In this document: in pieces, positions 9,501 to 21,033 of the stretch
Layout of the letters: every line of letters starts with the position of its first letter
Position numbering within the stretch: the first letter of the stretch is position 1
From: Falciphora oryzae
Taxonomy: Eukaryota > Ascomycota > Sordariomycetes > Magnaporthales > Magnaporthaceae
Assembly (NCBI GenBank): GCA_000733355.1
Contig: JNVV01000014.1
Span: 186,001-250,000 of the forward strand
DNA length: 64,000 nucleotides
Reading direction: 5' to 3'
Notes under the pieces: generated by a model
Told to the model about the DNA's origin: nothing
Database searches by the model: none
What the model saw: only the letters and a program-made list of their open reading frames with translations
Made by a program: the position numbers and the translations under genes

Positions 9501-12023
9501 GAGAAGCACCGCCCAGAGGAGCTGGACACGGACGCCGAGTTCCACCGACGCGTGGCCGCCGAGGAGGCGGCTGAGGAAGCGGCGCTGCAACAGCAAGAGG
9601 CGGCGGCGGCTGAGCATGGCAACGCGGCCGAGGCGATCCCGGACAAGTTCATCCAGGAGGAGCACCGCGCACACGGCGGCGTCATGGCTTCGGTCTACTG
9701 GCGCTACATCAAGGCCGGCAAGGTGTGGCTGTGGCTCCTGCTGATGGTCTTCTTTGTCGCGCACCGCTTCTCCAACATCGTGTACTTCTACTTCCTGAAG
9801 GTCTGGGGCGAGGCCTACAAGCAAGGTGGCAATGGCAGTTCACCTGCGCTTGCTAACACCCACGCCATGCTCGACCGGGCCCACCGCCACGGTATGCGCC
9901 CACAGGGCCAGACGGCCTTTCTGCCAAAGCAGGACCTAATGGACACTGTAACAGCCATGGACGGTTCCCAGGCAGCAAACTACTCGTCGGGAGGCGGCGG
10001 TTGGATCGACGTCGACTTTGGGCTCCCTCCCCCGCAGGACGATGTGCAGCCGTGGCTGTTCTGGTTCCTGATGCTGTCGATCGCGCAGGCGTTGGCGGAG
10101 CTGCTCTCGGACCTGACGCTGGTGGCCATCGTCTACTCTGCAGGCAAGCGGCTCTTCGAGGACGTCATGCGGCGCGTGGCGGCGGCTACGTTCCGCTTCT
10201 ACGATGTGACGCCCGTGGGTCGCCTCATGAACCGCCTGACTTCGGACATCAGCACCATTGACGGCTCCATCGCTGCTCAGCTGCACCAGGTCGCCTTTCA
10301 CACCATCGCCTGGGTCTCGGCCGTCACCGTCATCGCAACCACGACCCCGTCGTTCCTGGCTCTCGCCATCGGCATGACGGCCGCGTTCGTGTACATATTC
10401 CAGCGGTTCCTGCCGCTGTCGCAGTCTCTGCGCCGCCTCGAGATGGTCTCGCTCTCGCCGCTCATGTCCAACTTTGGCACGCTGCTCGAGGGCCTCACGA
10501 CCGTGCGTGCCTTCCGGGCGCAGCGCCACTTTGAGCACCGCATCATCGTCACTACGGACGCGTTCCAGCAGATGGACCACTTCTACTGGTCGCTGCAGAG
10601 CTGGCTGACGTACCGGTTCGACACGCTGTCGGCCCTGTCCACCTTTGCGCTGACGGCCACGGCGCTCTCGTCCGGCCTGTCGCCGGGCGCCGTCGCCTTC
10701 GTGCTAGCGGCGGCGGCCACGTTTGTCGACACGACGCACGTGCTGTGCCGCAAGTACGGCGAGCTGCAGATGATGTTTGTCAGCGTCGAGCGCGTTGTCG
10801 AGCTGCTCGACCTCGAGACGGAGCCCGAAGTCGGTGCTGGTGGCGATGCCGGCGCCGCTAGGGGCGATCGTCGTGCTGGCGCGTCATCTTCACTGTCCCT
10901 TGCTGCTCCCGCCGCCGCCCCCGCACCACTTCCGCTCACCAGGCCCCCGGCCTCGTGGCCGACGACGCGCGACGACATCGTCTTTGACCGTGTGACTCTC
11001 CGCTACGCGCCCGACCTGGAGCCGTCGCTGCGCGACGTGTCGTTCCGAATCCCGGCCGGGTCGACGGTCGCCGTGACGGGGCGGACCGGCTCCGGCAAGA
11101 GCACGCTCGCGCTCGCGCTGCTGGGTACGATCCTCCCCGATAGGGACGTCGAGGACGGCCCGCGGTACAGCGATAATGTCGACGCGAGCAACGGCAACGA
11201 TGCTGAAGCTGAAGAAGCTGTCAACCGAGTTAGTAGTTCCAGCGATCTTATCAGGCTCGGCCAAGAGGACAACACCACAGCCAGCAACAATAATCACAAC
11301 TCCAGCGGCTCGCCGTCGTCGTCAACATCTACGCAAGTCTCGCCGCAACGCGCCACGGTGGCGTCCAGAAGGGAGCGGCTGGCCAACGGCGGCGGCAGCG
11401 GCAGCATCTGGATCGGCGACGTGGACATTGCGCGGGTGGACAAGCACGCGCTCCGCAAGCGCGTGTCGTTTGTGGCGCAGGACCCCGTGCTCTTCCCCGG
11501 CACGCTGCGCGAGAACCTGGACCCGCTGGGCGACTACACGGACGTCGAGTGTGAGCTGGTCCTGTCGCGCGTGCTAGGGTCGGCAGCCGCCGCCGCCGCC
11601 GCCGCCGGTGCCGAGGGAGCAGCGGCATCGACGAACCAGGATCAGGATCAAGCAGCAGCAGAACCAGCATCGAGGGCGTCGGCGGAAACATCACCGTCGT
11701 CGTCGCGCCCGCTCCGGCTCGGCACGCGCATCGACGGGGGCGGCAAGAACCTGTCGCAGGGCCAGCGGCAGCTGGTGGGCATCGCGCGCGCGGTGCTGCG
11801 GCGCAGCCCGCTGGTGATCCTGGACGAGGCGACGGCGTCCATCGACGTCGAGACGGCGCGCCGCCTGCAGGCCGTGCTCCGGGCCGAGCTCGAGGGCTCG
11901 ACGGTCGTCACCATTGCGCACCGCGCCGAGGCGGTCCGGGATGCGGATTTCGCGCTCGAGCTCGACCGCGGCCGCGTCGTGCGGGCGGAGCGGATCGGGA
12001 GGGCTGCGACTACGGACTTTTGA
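6507..12023 (+). CDS. ABCC-type (MRP-like) full-length ABC transporter
   Basis: Membrane exporter of the multidrug-resistance-associated class, TMD0-TMD1-NBD1-TMD2-NBD2. It reads 1838 aa if unspliced. An intron at 6573-6791 is likely (GTAAGT donor, CTAAC branch, CAG acceptor, phase 0); removing it gives 1765 aa. In unspliced numbering NBD1 has Walker A GKVGAGKT at 824-831, LSGGQ at 916 and Walker B ending LLLDDP. That Asp in place of the catalytic Glu is typical of ABCC NBD1. NBD2 has GRTGSGKS at about 1523-1530, LSQGQ at 1749 and a complete VILDEATASID. NBD2 also carries two low-complexity insertions: about 100 Asn/Ser/Asp/Glu-rich residues after Walker A, and an Ala/Gln/Ser stretch encoded by a GCC repeat near 11587-11607. 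Substrates (glutathione conjugates, drugs, metabolites) cannot be told from sequence. Confidence 0.93.
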   Translation: MEGLHLGWHNLLPCYSCCQRIWVSHSLGVLPCRAEFTAKSSGSPRPPVDLWGAICDIAIRAGFPSLSLNPSARQSASPLEPMPRNIPSNILSVNQIPEQAAFGKHCTGPITHIPLYISLAVLLCRYALFPLWHRRPFWLHSFAAESDEIPTDTGGTASYTPLASDGVPTSHSSGITNGHSANHVNGAADQDDDSDEAVWCPPKFKSWNRHTLALFLLSAASAASGGLAASFYSNHDWVYLMPTIPSLATVVILAVERPQTAPGGVFLIQAGLLLTQLALLLGVPSLVASWDSLMLFLTTIAIPLGSVVVILLMPLRDPRMPGTAEVAVKTQEPTSTLRSPEDNFTAWDWMTISWMSKLIAIGYSRQVQPEDVWLLPYEFQHRRLHLLFRQIRGSVIGRVLRANAPDLIIISVLGILESAASLGQVVLLKQLLGALDTGSGPDDDGHGEDGGGGGLGNVRVAMAYAAVALFVRLAAAQSAVFSLWFSRRCYERSRGEMITMIYEKTIRRKAFTFPGANQKKEDDDDNVDGDELHAEGQNGANGSAGPKLSPDEAQKDAPASMGKILNLMRNDVYEVAQRFWEFPSLFTKPLNFVLSLALIWNLLGPSSLLGILVIVLAQGLNAVLIRGLLKLERARRAISDLKLQVTSQFVETIRHLRWYDWQDRWLKEILETRRMELRYRVLSNLLQKALNVLSTLAALALPLTSFYAYTVLSGKPLSVDIAFPALNLFTMLNATLTELPFLVMVLVNASVAMGRIESFMAEPDKEDAGRDGQYHDANGGARPPAELKLAISGASFSWPGSSGCRHVLRDVNMECGPGLTAVCGKVGAGKTALLQAILGELDQQPGGQRDIPDEMAGYCAQTPWLQSMSIRENILFSEPYDADRYRRTLEACALLPDLKEFEGGDLSMVGENGVGLSGGQKARVALARAIYSRARVLLLDDPIAALDHHTAEHVVRKLFSSGGLCEGRLVVLVTHRVDLIRPWAHQIYEVFADRASSLEKHRPEELDTDAEFHRRVAAEEAAEEAALQQQEAAAAEHGNAAEAIPDKFIQEEHRAHGGVMASVYWRYIKAGKVWLWLLLMVFFVAHRFSNIVYFYFLKVWGEAYKQGGNGSSPALANTHAMLDRAHRHGMRPQGQTAFLPKQDLMDTVTAMDGSQAANYSSGGGGWIDVDFGLPPPQDDVQPWLFWFLMLSIAQALAELLSDLTLVAIVYSAGKRLFEDVMRRVAAATFRFYDVTPVGRLMNRLTSDISTIDGSIAAQLHQVAFHTIAWVSAVTVIATTTPSFLALAIGMTAAFVYIFQRFLPLSQSLRRLEMVSLSPLMSNFGTLLEGLTTVRAFRAQRHFEHRIIVTTDAFQQMDHFYWSLQSWLTYRFDTLSALSTFALTATALSSGLSPGAVAFVLAAAATFVDTTHVLCRKYGELQMMFVSVERVVELLDLETEPEVGAGGDAGAARGDRRAGASSSLSLAAPAAAPAPLPLTRPPASWPTTRDDIVFDRVTLRYAPDLEPSLRDVSFRIPAGSTVAVTGRTGSGKSTLALALLGTILPDRDVEDGPRYSDNVDASNGNDAEAEEAVNRVSSSSDLIRLGQEDNTTASNNNHNSSGSPSSSTSTQVSPQRATVASRRERLANGGGSGSIWIGDVDIARVDKHALRKRVSFVAQDPVLFPGTLRENLDPLGDYTDVECELVLSRVLGSAAAAAAAAGAEGAAASTNQDQDQAAAEPASRASAETSPSSSRPLRLGTRIDGGGKNLSQGQRQLVGIARAVLRRSPLVILDEATASIDVETARRLQAVLRAELEGSTVVTIAHRAEAVRDADFALELDRGRVVRAERIGRAATTDF

Positions 12024-13306
12024 TGGCGTGGGTGTGATATTGAGAATGGGGGTTCAAAATTGTTTCTTGGACGACGGTTCGTTTTTTTGTTCTTTTTCAC
12101 GAGTATCCCCTACGAAAGCACATGCCGTACGACAACGAACCGTTTGTGGACGGATACAGCAGAGATGGAGACCTGCAGACATTTGGTGTTTCCTCTTCCG
12201 TCTGCTTTCTGGGCTTTGCTGGACGGATTGCAGACCGGCTCTATTTCATTTCCCCCGATAAACTACCCTGATGTGTATTTCCCTTGCCCAGATATCTGTT
12301 CGGTATCAGCGTTATTAGACCACTCCCTTTACCCAAGCCGGAAACGGAGTAAAGCGAATCCAATCCAGGACATATGGCATGCACAAAAAGCGAACCAGTC
12401 ATTCATCGACGTCAGGCGGCTACATCGGTCATTAGGAAATTAAAATCACCTTAGGCGGCCTGCAGTTCGAACCGCGCCGCCGTGGGGAGGCCTCGTGTCG
12501 CTAGGCCGGATCGGCACAAGCGGGACGGACTATTGGCAGCAAGGTTTGGGACGGATGTCTCGTTCTCCAGATTGCGATCGCTTGCCCAGATGACTAGAAG
12601 TAGCGAAGTGTTTTCTTATTTTTGTTCTTCTGCAACCGTTATCCAATTTCCCAAGCCCCCGTATTCCAAAAACCCGTGTCCCGTCCACCAACGTCGGGAA
12701 TCCTCTAAATCCCGTCCCATGTAACCGTCCATCTAAATAAACCCAAGATCCTTACCCAAACCTATCCCTTCCAGGCAAAGAGATGGAAAACACAAGTACC
12801 GAGTATAAAGTCTAGAAAAACGATAACGATTGCCATTGCTTGACCATCACGAAGATAACTTGATATGCCGCAGTCCAAACAAAGGGAGGGTGCAAGAGCT
12901 TGCGCTGCGGGTTGGGTATCAAAAACGGGGCCCGACAGACGCGGAAAGGCCCCGTGTGTAAACGAGAGAGTACGAAAGGACGACAAAGGAAAGCATGCTC
13001 GCTGGAATCGCTGCTAAGGAGAGTAGAAAAATGTGGTGCTTTGCTTGGATCAAGAAGGATAATGAAACAAGCGGGAGTCTAGAAAGTCATGGAGAGCAAG
13101 CAGGGTGATAAAAAGAAACGAAAGACCAAATCCAAAAAAGAACTCGTTTTGTCACGCGAGCGAGAGGGACGAGAAATGAAAGGAGACCCAAACAGAATGA
13201 TACAAAGGAGATAGATGCTAGATCAGCAATAGGGATTAAGGATAGACGTGGGACGGTATATCGCGAGGAAAAATCACGCGAAAAGAAAAAGAGTTGAGGT
13301 AAGAAC
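12024..13306. other. Convergent intergenic region, no gene seen
   Basis: It lies between the 3' ends of the ABC transporter (+) and the DUF8004-like gene (-). It is relatively AT-rich in its second half and should hold both 3' UTRs. No supported gene. Confidence 0.5.
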
Positions 13307-16300
13307 CTAGCGCGCCACGACGCCAGTCCGAGACGTAGAGACCAACCTATGCCCGCCCAGCTCGGGGAACTGGTCCCAGGCGGACTGGAAATCCGCCGAC
13401 GGTGTGGTCGGGGACGTCGGCGACTGCGGCGGCGGCCCGTCCTCGGAGATGGCCGGGATAGCTCCCGCGCCGGGCCTCGCGGCGCCGTTGACGCTCCACC
13501 TGCGCGACGGGTAGCCGCCGCTTCCCGCCATGCTGTGGCGCGCGGCCGGGTGCTGGCGGCGTGGGTGGCCGACGGTGGAGTGGCGCGGGATGGCGGCGCC
13601 ACAGCTCCCGCAGCTGCCGCATCCGGACGTGGCAGAGACCGCGGCCGTGAGGACGGTGTTGGCGCGCGCGATGGCGGCCGCCGCCTCGGCTGCCGCGGCG
13701 GCGACGGCCGCGCCGATGTCGGCTTCCATGGTGGATGGCGATGGTAATGACGGTGTTGCACTATGCTTGGTCACCAGCCGCAGGGGCCGGAGGGGCTGTG
13801 GCTGGAGCGAGGAGGAGCGGCTCGGGGCTAATGGAAAGCGCGGGGGCCTTGCTGCGGCGGGGACGGGGCCCGCGAGCATGCGCTGCATCTGGGCCAGACG
13901 GTCCTCGGCCGTCTCGGTCGAGACGGGCCCGGCCCAGCAGACGGTGCGTCGCGCGGGGCTGCGCTCCGGCAGGTTGGGGGCGGCGGCGATGGGGATGAGA
14001 ATACGGCCTGGAGCGCGAGGCGGAATGGGCGAAGGAGCGGGAGCCGCGGGTGCCGCCAACTTCACCACGGGCGAGGGAGCAGCAGCACCAGCGACAGCAG
14101 GCGTAGCAGGAACAACAGGCTGTTCCGGGACGGTGGCCGTAATCCCCGCAATCTTGTCCCAGGGGTTGAGGCCTCCGTGCGCGGTGGCCAGCGGTGAGCT
14201 GGGGACGGACGAGGAAAGGGACGTCGCGGCTGTTGTTGCGTTGCTGGCCTTGGTTGCGGCCGAGCTGTCGCTGGAGTTGGACGACGTGGATGCCGACCTG
14301 TTGGCCACCACTTCGGGCGCGACCTTGACGGGAACCTCCTCCTCTTCTCCCTCCGTAGTATCCCTTTGAACTCCGCTGCTACTTTTGTCGCCGTTACTAG
14401 TAGCATTATCAGCATTATCAGCAGGCTTCACGGTCCTGCTGATATTTCCGACCTCTTTTCGCGGCGCCGAGTCGCCAGCATTGGCAACGTTTAGCGTCCC
14501 GTTGCCGTATCCCTGCACAAAGATCTCCTGGTACGACTGCCTGCGCGACTTGCGCCAGATGGACTTGGGCGGCAGCGCAAACGTCTCGGGCACCGGGGGT
14601 GGGGAGGCCAGCGGTCGGTCGACGAACGATGACGCCGACGACGCGACGCCTCCCCTGAACATATTGAGCGTCCTGCGGAACGGACCGTTGGCCGATATGC
14701 TCCTCGTCAGGCTCGTGGTGTTCGGAGCATCACTTGAAGTAGTCGGCCGCGACGGCGACGACAGGCTGCTGCGTCGTGGTGGGACCGGGAACTTCGAGTT
14801 GTTGTTCGCGGTCGTGGGCCGAACAGCCACAGATGCACTGACGGTGCTCGTGGAGCGGCTCAGGGTTGCAGGCGCCGTAGGGCAAGTCTCGTCTGGATGT
14901 GTTAGGGCGTAATAGTCGACGTCCGGGCGGATATCGAGCATAAGAGCGGGCGGCGCGACGCTGGGAGGCGATCCTATGGCATCGCTGGCCACATGCAGCG
15001 GATCGCCCTCGACCGACTCGTACGCGATAGCCTGCTCCTCCCATGGCGGCAACTCGGATACGTCGGCACACAGGCTGTACGGGGGCTTCTCCTGCTTCCC
15101 GCCGATGTCTCCTGCCGACGCACACCGTACCTCGGCTGGAACGGCGGTACAGGCCCGGAGAGTCTGATGCATGCAGTAGACGAGGATCCAGCGCACCTTG
15201 CGGGCGTCGACGAGCGAGATTTTGGCCTCGGCGCGGTCAAACTTGTTGCTGGTTGTGGACAGGACTGAGTCCTCCTCGAAGCGGCGGTATGCGCACACGA
15301 ACCTGTTCTCCAGCAGGTGTACATCGGTCGAGTTCGTTGCCGTCATGAGCGCCGCGTGAGACACGAGCTTTCCATCCGGCCGCAGCTTATCCAGGCTACT
15401 ACCGCTGCCACCGCTCTGGTGCCGCGTCGTGGTGCTCACTGCCGCCGCCACGGCCGACGAGAACCAGGACCTGCGCTTAGACGACGTCGTTGACGGAGCA
15501 GGGGACGCTGTGGTGCTCCCGCCGTCAGGGCCAGACGCCGACGATGCCAATGAGCCCGCCTTGCCGCTGATCTTTGGGAGGAGCGGCAGCGGATGGTGGA
15601 GCGAGTCGAACCCGTGAAGACAGTCAAAGGCCTCGACGCTCTGCAGGACGCAGATACCACCCTGCGCGAGGGCGGGGCTCGAGTCCGTGATGGTGAAGCT
15701 CCGGTCGACGAGGTAGCTGTACAAGGCCTCGAAGTCTTGGGCCATTGAGCGGTACACGTGTGCGGGGAACACGTCGGTGCCAGGCTCGAGCGGCAGCGGC
15801 GGATAGTAGCCAAATTTGGTGGCGTAGAAAGCGTGCACAAAGGCGCGGAACCGATCCAAGTGCGCTCGGGCCCCGGAAGTGAGGCCAAGCCTGGACTCTG
15901 AGAGGTCGTCCTCGAGGAACGTTCGGATCATGGAGCCGGCCTCGCCGAGGCGCGCGTCCATGTCGGCGCGGGACTTGCGTATCAGTCGTCTGGACTTTGA
16001 GCTGATGTTCTGCGCAGGAAAACGAGAGGTTAGCGAGGCTGAAGAAAAACCGCCGAGCACGAAGAAGCCTCCAAGGATTGCGGCCTCGCCCTTACTCGAT
16101 ACTCGGGGCACCTGTACAGAATCTCGCTCATGCCGACGCAGTGCACAAAGGCGTCGATGTACAGGTCCCTCAGCCGGAAGTTCTCGGCCAGGTATAGTAC
16201 AGCCAGGGCGTTACCAGGTAGGCCGTTGAAGTCGAGGTAGCCCTCCTCATCCATGTAGGCGATGAGGTCCTTGACATTTTCAGCACCGGCCTCGCGGAAC

Positions 16301-17147
16301 TCGTGCATGTTCTCGAGCAGCGTGGCCAGGGCGCGGCCCAGGTGCTCGCCGACCATCGACCTGCCCATGGCCCAGGCGAAGAAGTTGCGCGTCGCGAGGT
16401 GGTAGGCCAAAGCCTGCTTCTTGTCCGACAGTGCCGGCGCCGGTATGTAGAGGTCCACCCTGCCTGCCCAGCGGTCGGGGGGTTGTCGAGCAGCGGCGAC
16501 GCCAGTTTTCCTTCCCCGAGCTATGCGACGTTGGATCAGATCCGGCAATGCACTCGGCGTCGCTCTCGGTTGCAGCTGAAATGCCCTCGGTTCCTTGCTC
16601 GATCCCGACGTGGTCGGCCTGTCCGGGATGTCGCTCTGGTCCCAGGCGACCAGGAATCGCTCGATCAGAGGGAAGCATTTCTGCTCCTGCAGCGTCGAGA
16701 AGGGCACCTTGAAAGCAGGGCCCCTCCGCGACTGCCCCTGGCCATAGAGGTGGATGTAGCAGTTGCCGTGGTTCCACCACAGCTCGGGATCCTGAGTGGA
16801 CGGCGAGGGTCAGATCTTGTCAGCTTAGAAGCCAATGGGGCCCGACAGGCTGTCACTTGCATGGCCAACACTGCTAGCACCACTGTTCACGCCCAACACA
16901 CCGAAGGAGCCAAAGGATCGCGGCCACTCACCCTTCTCAGGTTGTCCCATGGATGATCCGCCCGAGCAGCGCCGTCGAATCTCCTCACGTTCTCGAGTCG
17001 TAGCAGCCTGCCGTCGACAGCCTCTCCAAACCTTTTGGTCTTGTAACCACTCGGTCGGTCCACTGAGCTGCTGTGGCCCAGCGCAGGCGGGCCCCTGCTG
17101 CCAGGTCTGGTTGTCGACATCATTGTGGCTACAATGGACGACGACAA
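13307..17147 (-). CDS. Large fungal protein with DUF8004-like domain and disordered C-terminal half
   Basis: Three exons on the minus strand: 17147-16932, 16791-16096 and 16009-13307, all joined in phase 0. Introns are GTGAGT...CTCAG (140 nt) and GTAAGG...GCGCAG (86 nt, GCTAACC branch). The product has 1204 aa. The N-terminal 72 residues are basic and Ser/Arg rich. A folded region then covers about residues 73-560 and contains the run KFGYYPP (369-375), which I associate with the fungal DUF8004 family. From about 600 on it is Ser/Pro/Ala/Thr rich, with Ala tracts and SCGSCG near the end, and is probably disordered. There is no signal peptide or clear membrane segment. Molecular role unknown. 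A 27-base A tract at 17257-17283 lies just upstream, possibly a nucleosome-free promoter element. Confidence 0.8.
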
Positions 17148-17256
17148 AACGATAGGCGAGCAAGTGTGCTCACCCTCGGGCAGCGGCGGTGCTCGTGGTG
17201 GTGGGCAGGCCGCGTGGTTATACCCTTTCGTTGTTGTCGCCCTCTCGCACCTGGGG

Positions 17257-17283
17257 AAAAAAAAAAAAAAAAAAAAAAAAAAA
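17257..17283. repeat. Poly-A tract, 27 bases
   Basis: Uninterrupted A27, about 110 bases upstream of the DUF8004-like start codon (T27 on the coding strand). Such poly(dA:dT) tracts often mark open promoter chromatin. Confidence 0.9.
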
Positions 17284-19300
17284 GTGGTGGAAGCCCAAGG
17301 ACGGGAGGGGTGGCCAGCTATTGGACAGGTCTCAAGGCGAGCGACAGGTCAGGAATGCAGGCTCCCTGTCGGTACGCCAACGGGTGGACAGGGCGATAGA
17401 AACAGCCCAAGACAGAACTGGCTGTCGATAATTTAGCGTGGCCCCTGTCGCTGCACTGCTCGGGGTTGTCGCCCGGCCGGGGGGGGGTCCAATTACGGAG
17501 ATGGGCCAAACGGACCAGGTCGGTTCCAGCTCGCAAGCGCAACGACGAGCTTTCCCCAAACGGTTGAAAAGAAGCGCGCTCTCGACCGACGCGTCTCGCT
17601 ATTCTCTTTCTCTGCCTCACACCTGAGCTGCTGGCCACCACAGACAGCGCTTCCCCCGGGGGCCTGACCAAGCCGGGGTCGGTTGGGCGAGGAGAGGGGA
17701 GGGTGGTGCGGGTTTTCCGGGTGCGGTGCTGGGCGTGGAGGGTTCGTGCCACCCTTGACAAATGATCGCCGGCAGGGTCGCGCCGGCTCGCTGCATCAGA
17801 GGGGAAGGGGACGAGGTTGCTGGCAGGCCGGGTCGGCTGGTACTGGTCATCGTAGCTCGAGGAGCCGTCGTCGCAAGCAGGAGAGGTGGCCGCTTCACCG
17901 GCTGCTTGTGTGTTTTTCTTTCTGTTGCGTGCTGCACCTCCCGGCAGCCGGGTGCTGCTGCACGCACTCTGAACCTTGCGTCGTTGCAACCCGCTGTTGG
18001 TCGATCGAGATATCGAATCTTGAGTTGTCACTGCAGTGTGGGGGGTTCACCGATACCTCCTCCCGCCCATGTGGGCACTGCTCCAGCCGTAAAAGCCTGA
18101 GACAAGCCCGATCGACACGCGCCTTCAGGCGGGCAGGCGGTCAAGCGGTGCAGAAAAGCAGCTGGCGGGACGTGCAGGCAAAGACGAATGATATGACCAG
18201 GCGAGCCAGGGTTCAACGAGGAAATAATGAAATGGTTGGGTCGAGGGATGGCCGTCGAGCTGTATACTACGGATTCAAAAAGGACAAAGGCACAGCGCGA
18301 AAAGTCGTCGGGGACCAGGGCGCGCACAGGCACGTCCGTTGTTTGCTTCAGACGAATACAACCAGCCTTCCCCAACTGCCGCTTCTCCGATGTTTTCTCG
18401 ACGGTGCTGACGCAGTGATGCGCTCTTGGAGTGCGCCCCTTGATATTCGTGCGTAACGCGCACACCGACCGGGGAGGAGTTTAGGCTCCGTGACGCGGAA
18501 GGAAAGAAAAGAAAATGACAAATGTGAAAGGAGCGAGAAATCACAACGCAGCACAGAGAATAAAAACACAATCGACGTGGCACCGCCGGCCTTCATGATG
18601 GCGTCCGCTAAAGAAGGGTCTTGGCACCAAGTCCTAGCTCGACCCCTGTCTCGCCATTTTACTGTTTTGATTATTCTTCTCGTCTGTCTTCTCCAACCCT
18701 CCCGTGCCTGGCTAGCGTGCCTCCTGAAAGGCTTGCAGCGCTTGTGCATTTTCCGCCTGCGGCTGGCGTATTCCAGAAGATGATCAATCTGGGTCATCCG
18801 AACGCGCGCGCACCCTGCGTGCCTTCACTGGGGTAGTCTCACTATCTGTTGCACAAAATACCACCGAGGTTCGCTGCAGCGCTCCGTGCTGGCGCTGCTG
18901 CTGACCGCATACATGTATGCCGTGATGCGGTAAGGGGGTTTGCTTGCATCTGCATTTGCCTCCATTTTCCCGCCTGGTCGCTGGACTGCGGCGTGCGGGT
19001 TGAGTCTGGTGACTCCTGCTGTGCGCTGTGCACATCGGCCCCGTCTCTTGCTCTTTGGTATTTTGGTGTTTCAAGGGGGCTGGGGCCAGCCAGCGGTCAG
19101 CGGACAGCGCACGCTTCATATGATGCCCAGCATGAAATGTTCTGACGCTGGACCAGCCCGCGAATGGCGCCCACGCCCAGCCCCAGGAGGTCTTTTGGCG
19201 CCCGTCCTCTAGCACTGAAGATCCCGACGTGCGCATCAACTCCAGGCCGTAGCGTTTGCACAGCATTTTCCCTTGACTCCTGAACGGCCTCGACGGACCC

Positions 19301-19320
19301 AAAAAAAAAAAAAAAAAAAA
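19301..19320. repeat. Poly-A tract, 20 bases, followed by GAAA repeats
   Basis: A20 followed by GAAAGAAAGAAA. No target-site duplication was seen beside it, so a retroposon tail is not supported. Confidence 0.9.
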
Positions 19321-21007
19321 GAAAGAAAGAAACCCAGCTGGGACCTTGAGTGGCGTATCTGTGCAGGCGTTTTGTGTTGCAATCCTCGTTTCGCGCGTGC
19401 GATGGATCATTCGTTTCGGGCCCAAAGCCCGCCATTCTACCTTGTCGCCTTCCTCGCGGGAAAATGCGACGAGGGCCACGCAAGACGCAGCTGAAGTTGG
19501 CGTCTCGATGATGCCATTCCTTTGATCCAGCCTCACCACCACCCCAACCCAACGAACGTTGAACCCAGCTCCATGGCCTTCACCAGCCTTCCCCACCGCC
19601 ACTCTTTTTTTCACTTGCTTCTTTGCTTTTTCAGGGCCACTTTGACCGTTACCAGTGAACCCTTTACGTGCTATACTGACCGTGCTCCCGGCATTTGCCT
19701 GCCATTCCCCCAAGCCCACCGACGTGGATACCCGATCGGAGGGGCTGTGGAAAAGCGCTGACCACACCAAACCCTGGGACTCAGCACTGCACTGACCGGC
19801 AGCGAGGGAACCCACCCACGATGGAAGGGGTCGGGGCGCCATCAATGGTGGATGGGCGATCTTGGCCAGACCCGGCGATGAGGCTTGCATCATCTCCCCA
19901 TGCCCAAACTACACAAACTGCCTAACCTACGCAAACTGCACCCTGCACCTTTCGGTGTTTTCGCAGACACGCCCACTCGCAGTCGCACCACCGCAGTGAC
20001 CAGGACCGGAAAGGCTCCGGTTTCCTTGCCCAGTCCCGGCCCGCGGGAAGCGAGCTCGACTCTCGTCCCAACGAATCAAAGGCTGGTCTTGGCCGAAAAC
20101 GGGCGCGGCCTCTGGCTGAGAATGGCTTAGGGCGCGTGCGGCGGCGGAGCTGAAACAGAAAAGGGAAACAACAGAACAATGTGCTTGTCTGCAATGGGGG
20201 CGCCGCCTCCCGCGCGCCGGCTGGACGTGGTCCAGTCGTGGTTCCCCTTCGCTCGTCCTCCCCCACCACGCCCCCAGGAAGCCATTCCCATTCGCGGCGC
20301 TTCGAGGTTCGTGCCACGCACGCAGATGGGCTCGCCGTACTTGGCTAGTGTGTGCGAACTTTACTGCGGGCTCCGGCATCCCGCAGAGACCATCCCACGT
20401 TATCTCCTTGGCTCCAAGAATCCCCTCCCCCCGCCGCATTTCTGATCTGACCCGGCGTTGCGGCATTGCTTTTTTATTTACTGTCATTCTGTTTATTCCT
20501 CCGATGTACACGAGTCCAAGAGGCTTGGATCACTTTGCCCTGCCGGCATTTAAGATGGTATTAGCGTTCTTTAGTCCTATCAATGTTCACCGTTCAGCCC
20601 AAGAAAAAAAAAAAGGCTGACAACAAGAAGCAGCCTTGGCGGGACAAGAAACTGCCAGCACAATATGCATCACCAACACCGCTGCCCTCCCCCCCTTTAC
20701 CATACCATACCAGACTAAGTGATAGACAATCTTCACCGGGTTCCGCAGACGCATCTCCAGTCGGGGCGACACAAGCCCCTCCAATCCGGGCCTCAATTTG
20801 GCTCGTCCCGGACTCCCGCATTGATGAGGTCGCACCACGCATCTGGCTGCATGCATGCCGCTGTGGGAGCTCATGCCCAAGCAGCCGAGGGTCCAATTAC
20901 GGGCCCGCTGCCTGTTAGTCTCCGAGCGTCGGAAGCTTTTTGATGACGACGCCCCGACCGACAGACCGGTTTGATCATCTCCTTGCCTCCTGCCTGCCGC
21001 ATAGAGA

Positions 21008-21033
21008 TTTTTTTTTTTTTTTTTTTTTTTTTT
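21008..21033. repeat. Poly-T tract, 26 bases
   Basis: Uninterrupted T26 in the gene-poor region. No associated gene recognised. Confidence 0.9.

Noticed and set aside
12440..12490. A GTTCGAA motif resembling a tRNA T-loop
   Set aside because: The flanking bases do not pair and no acceptor or D arm can be drawn.
13530..14369. A 279-codon plus-strand frame opposite the DUF8004-like gene
   Set aside because: Ala/Gly-rich shadow; the minus frame has the spliced structure and conserved region.
18784..19893. A 369-codon open frame on the minus strand
   Set aside because: It runs through the A20 tract as poly-Phe, has no motif or coding bias, and overlaps other equally poor frames.
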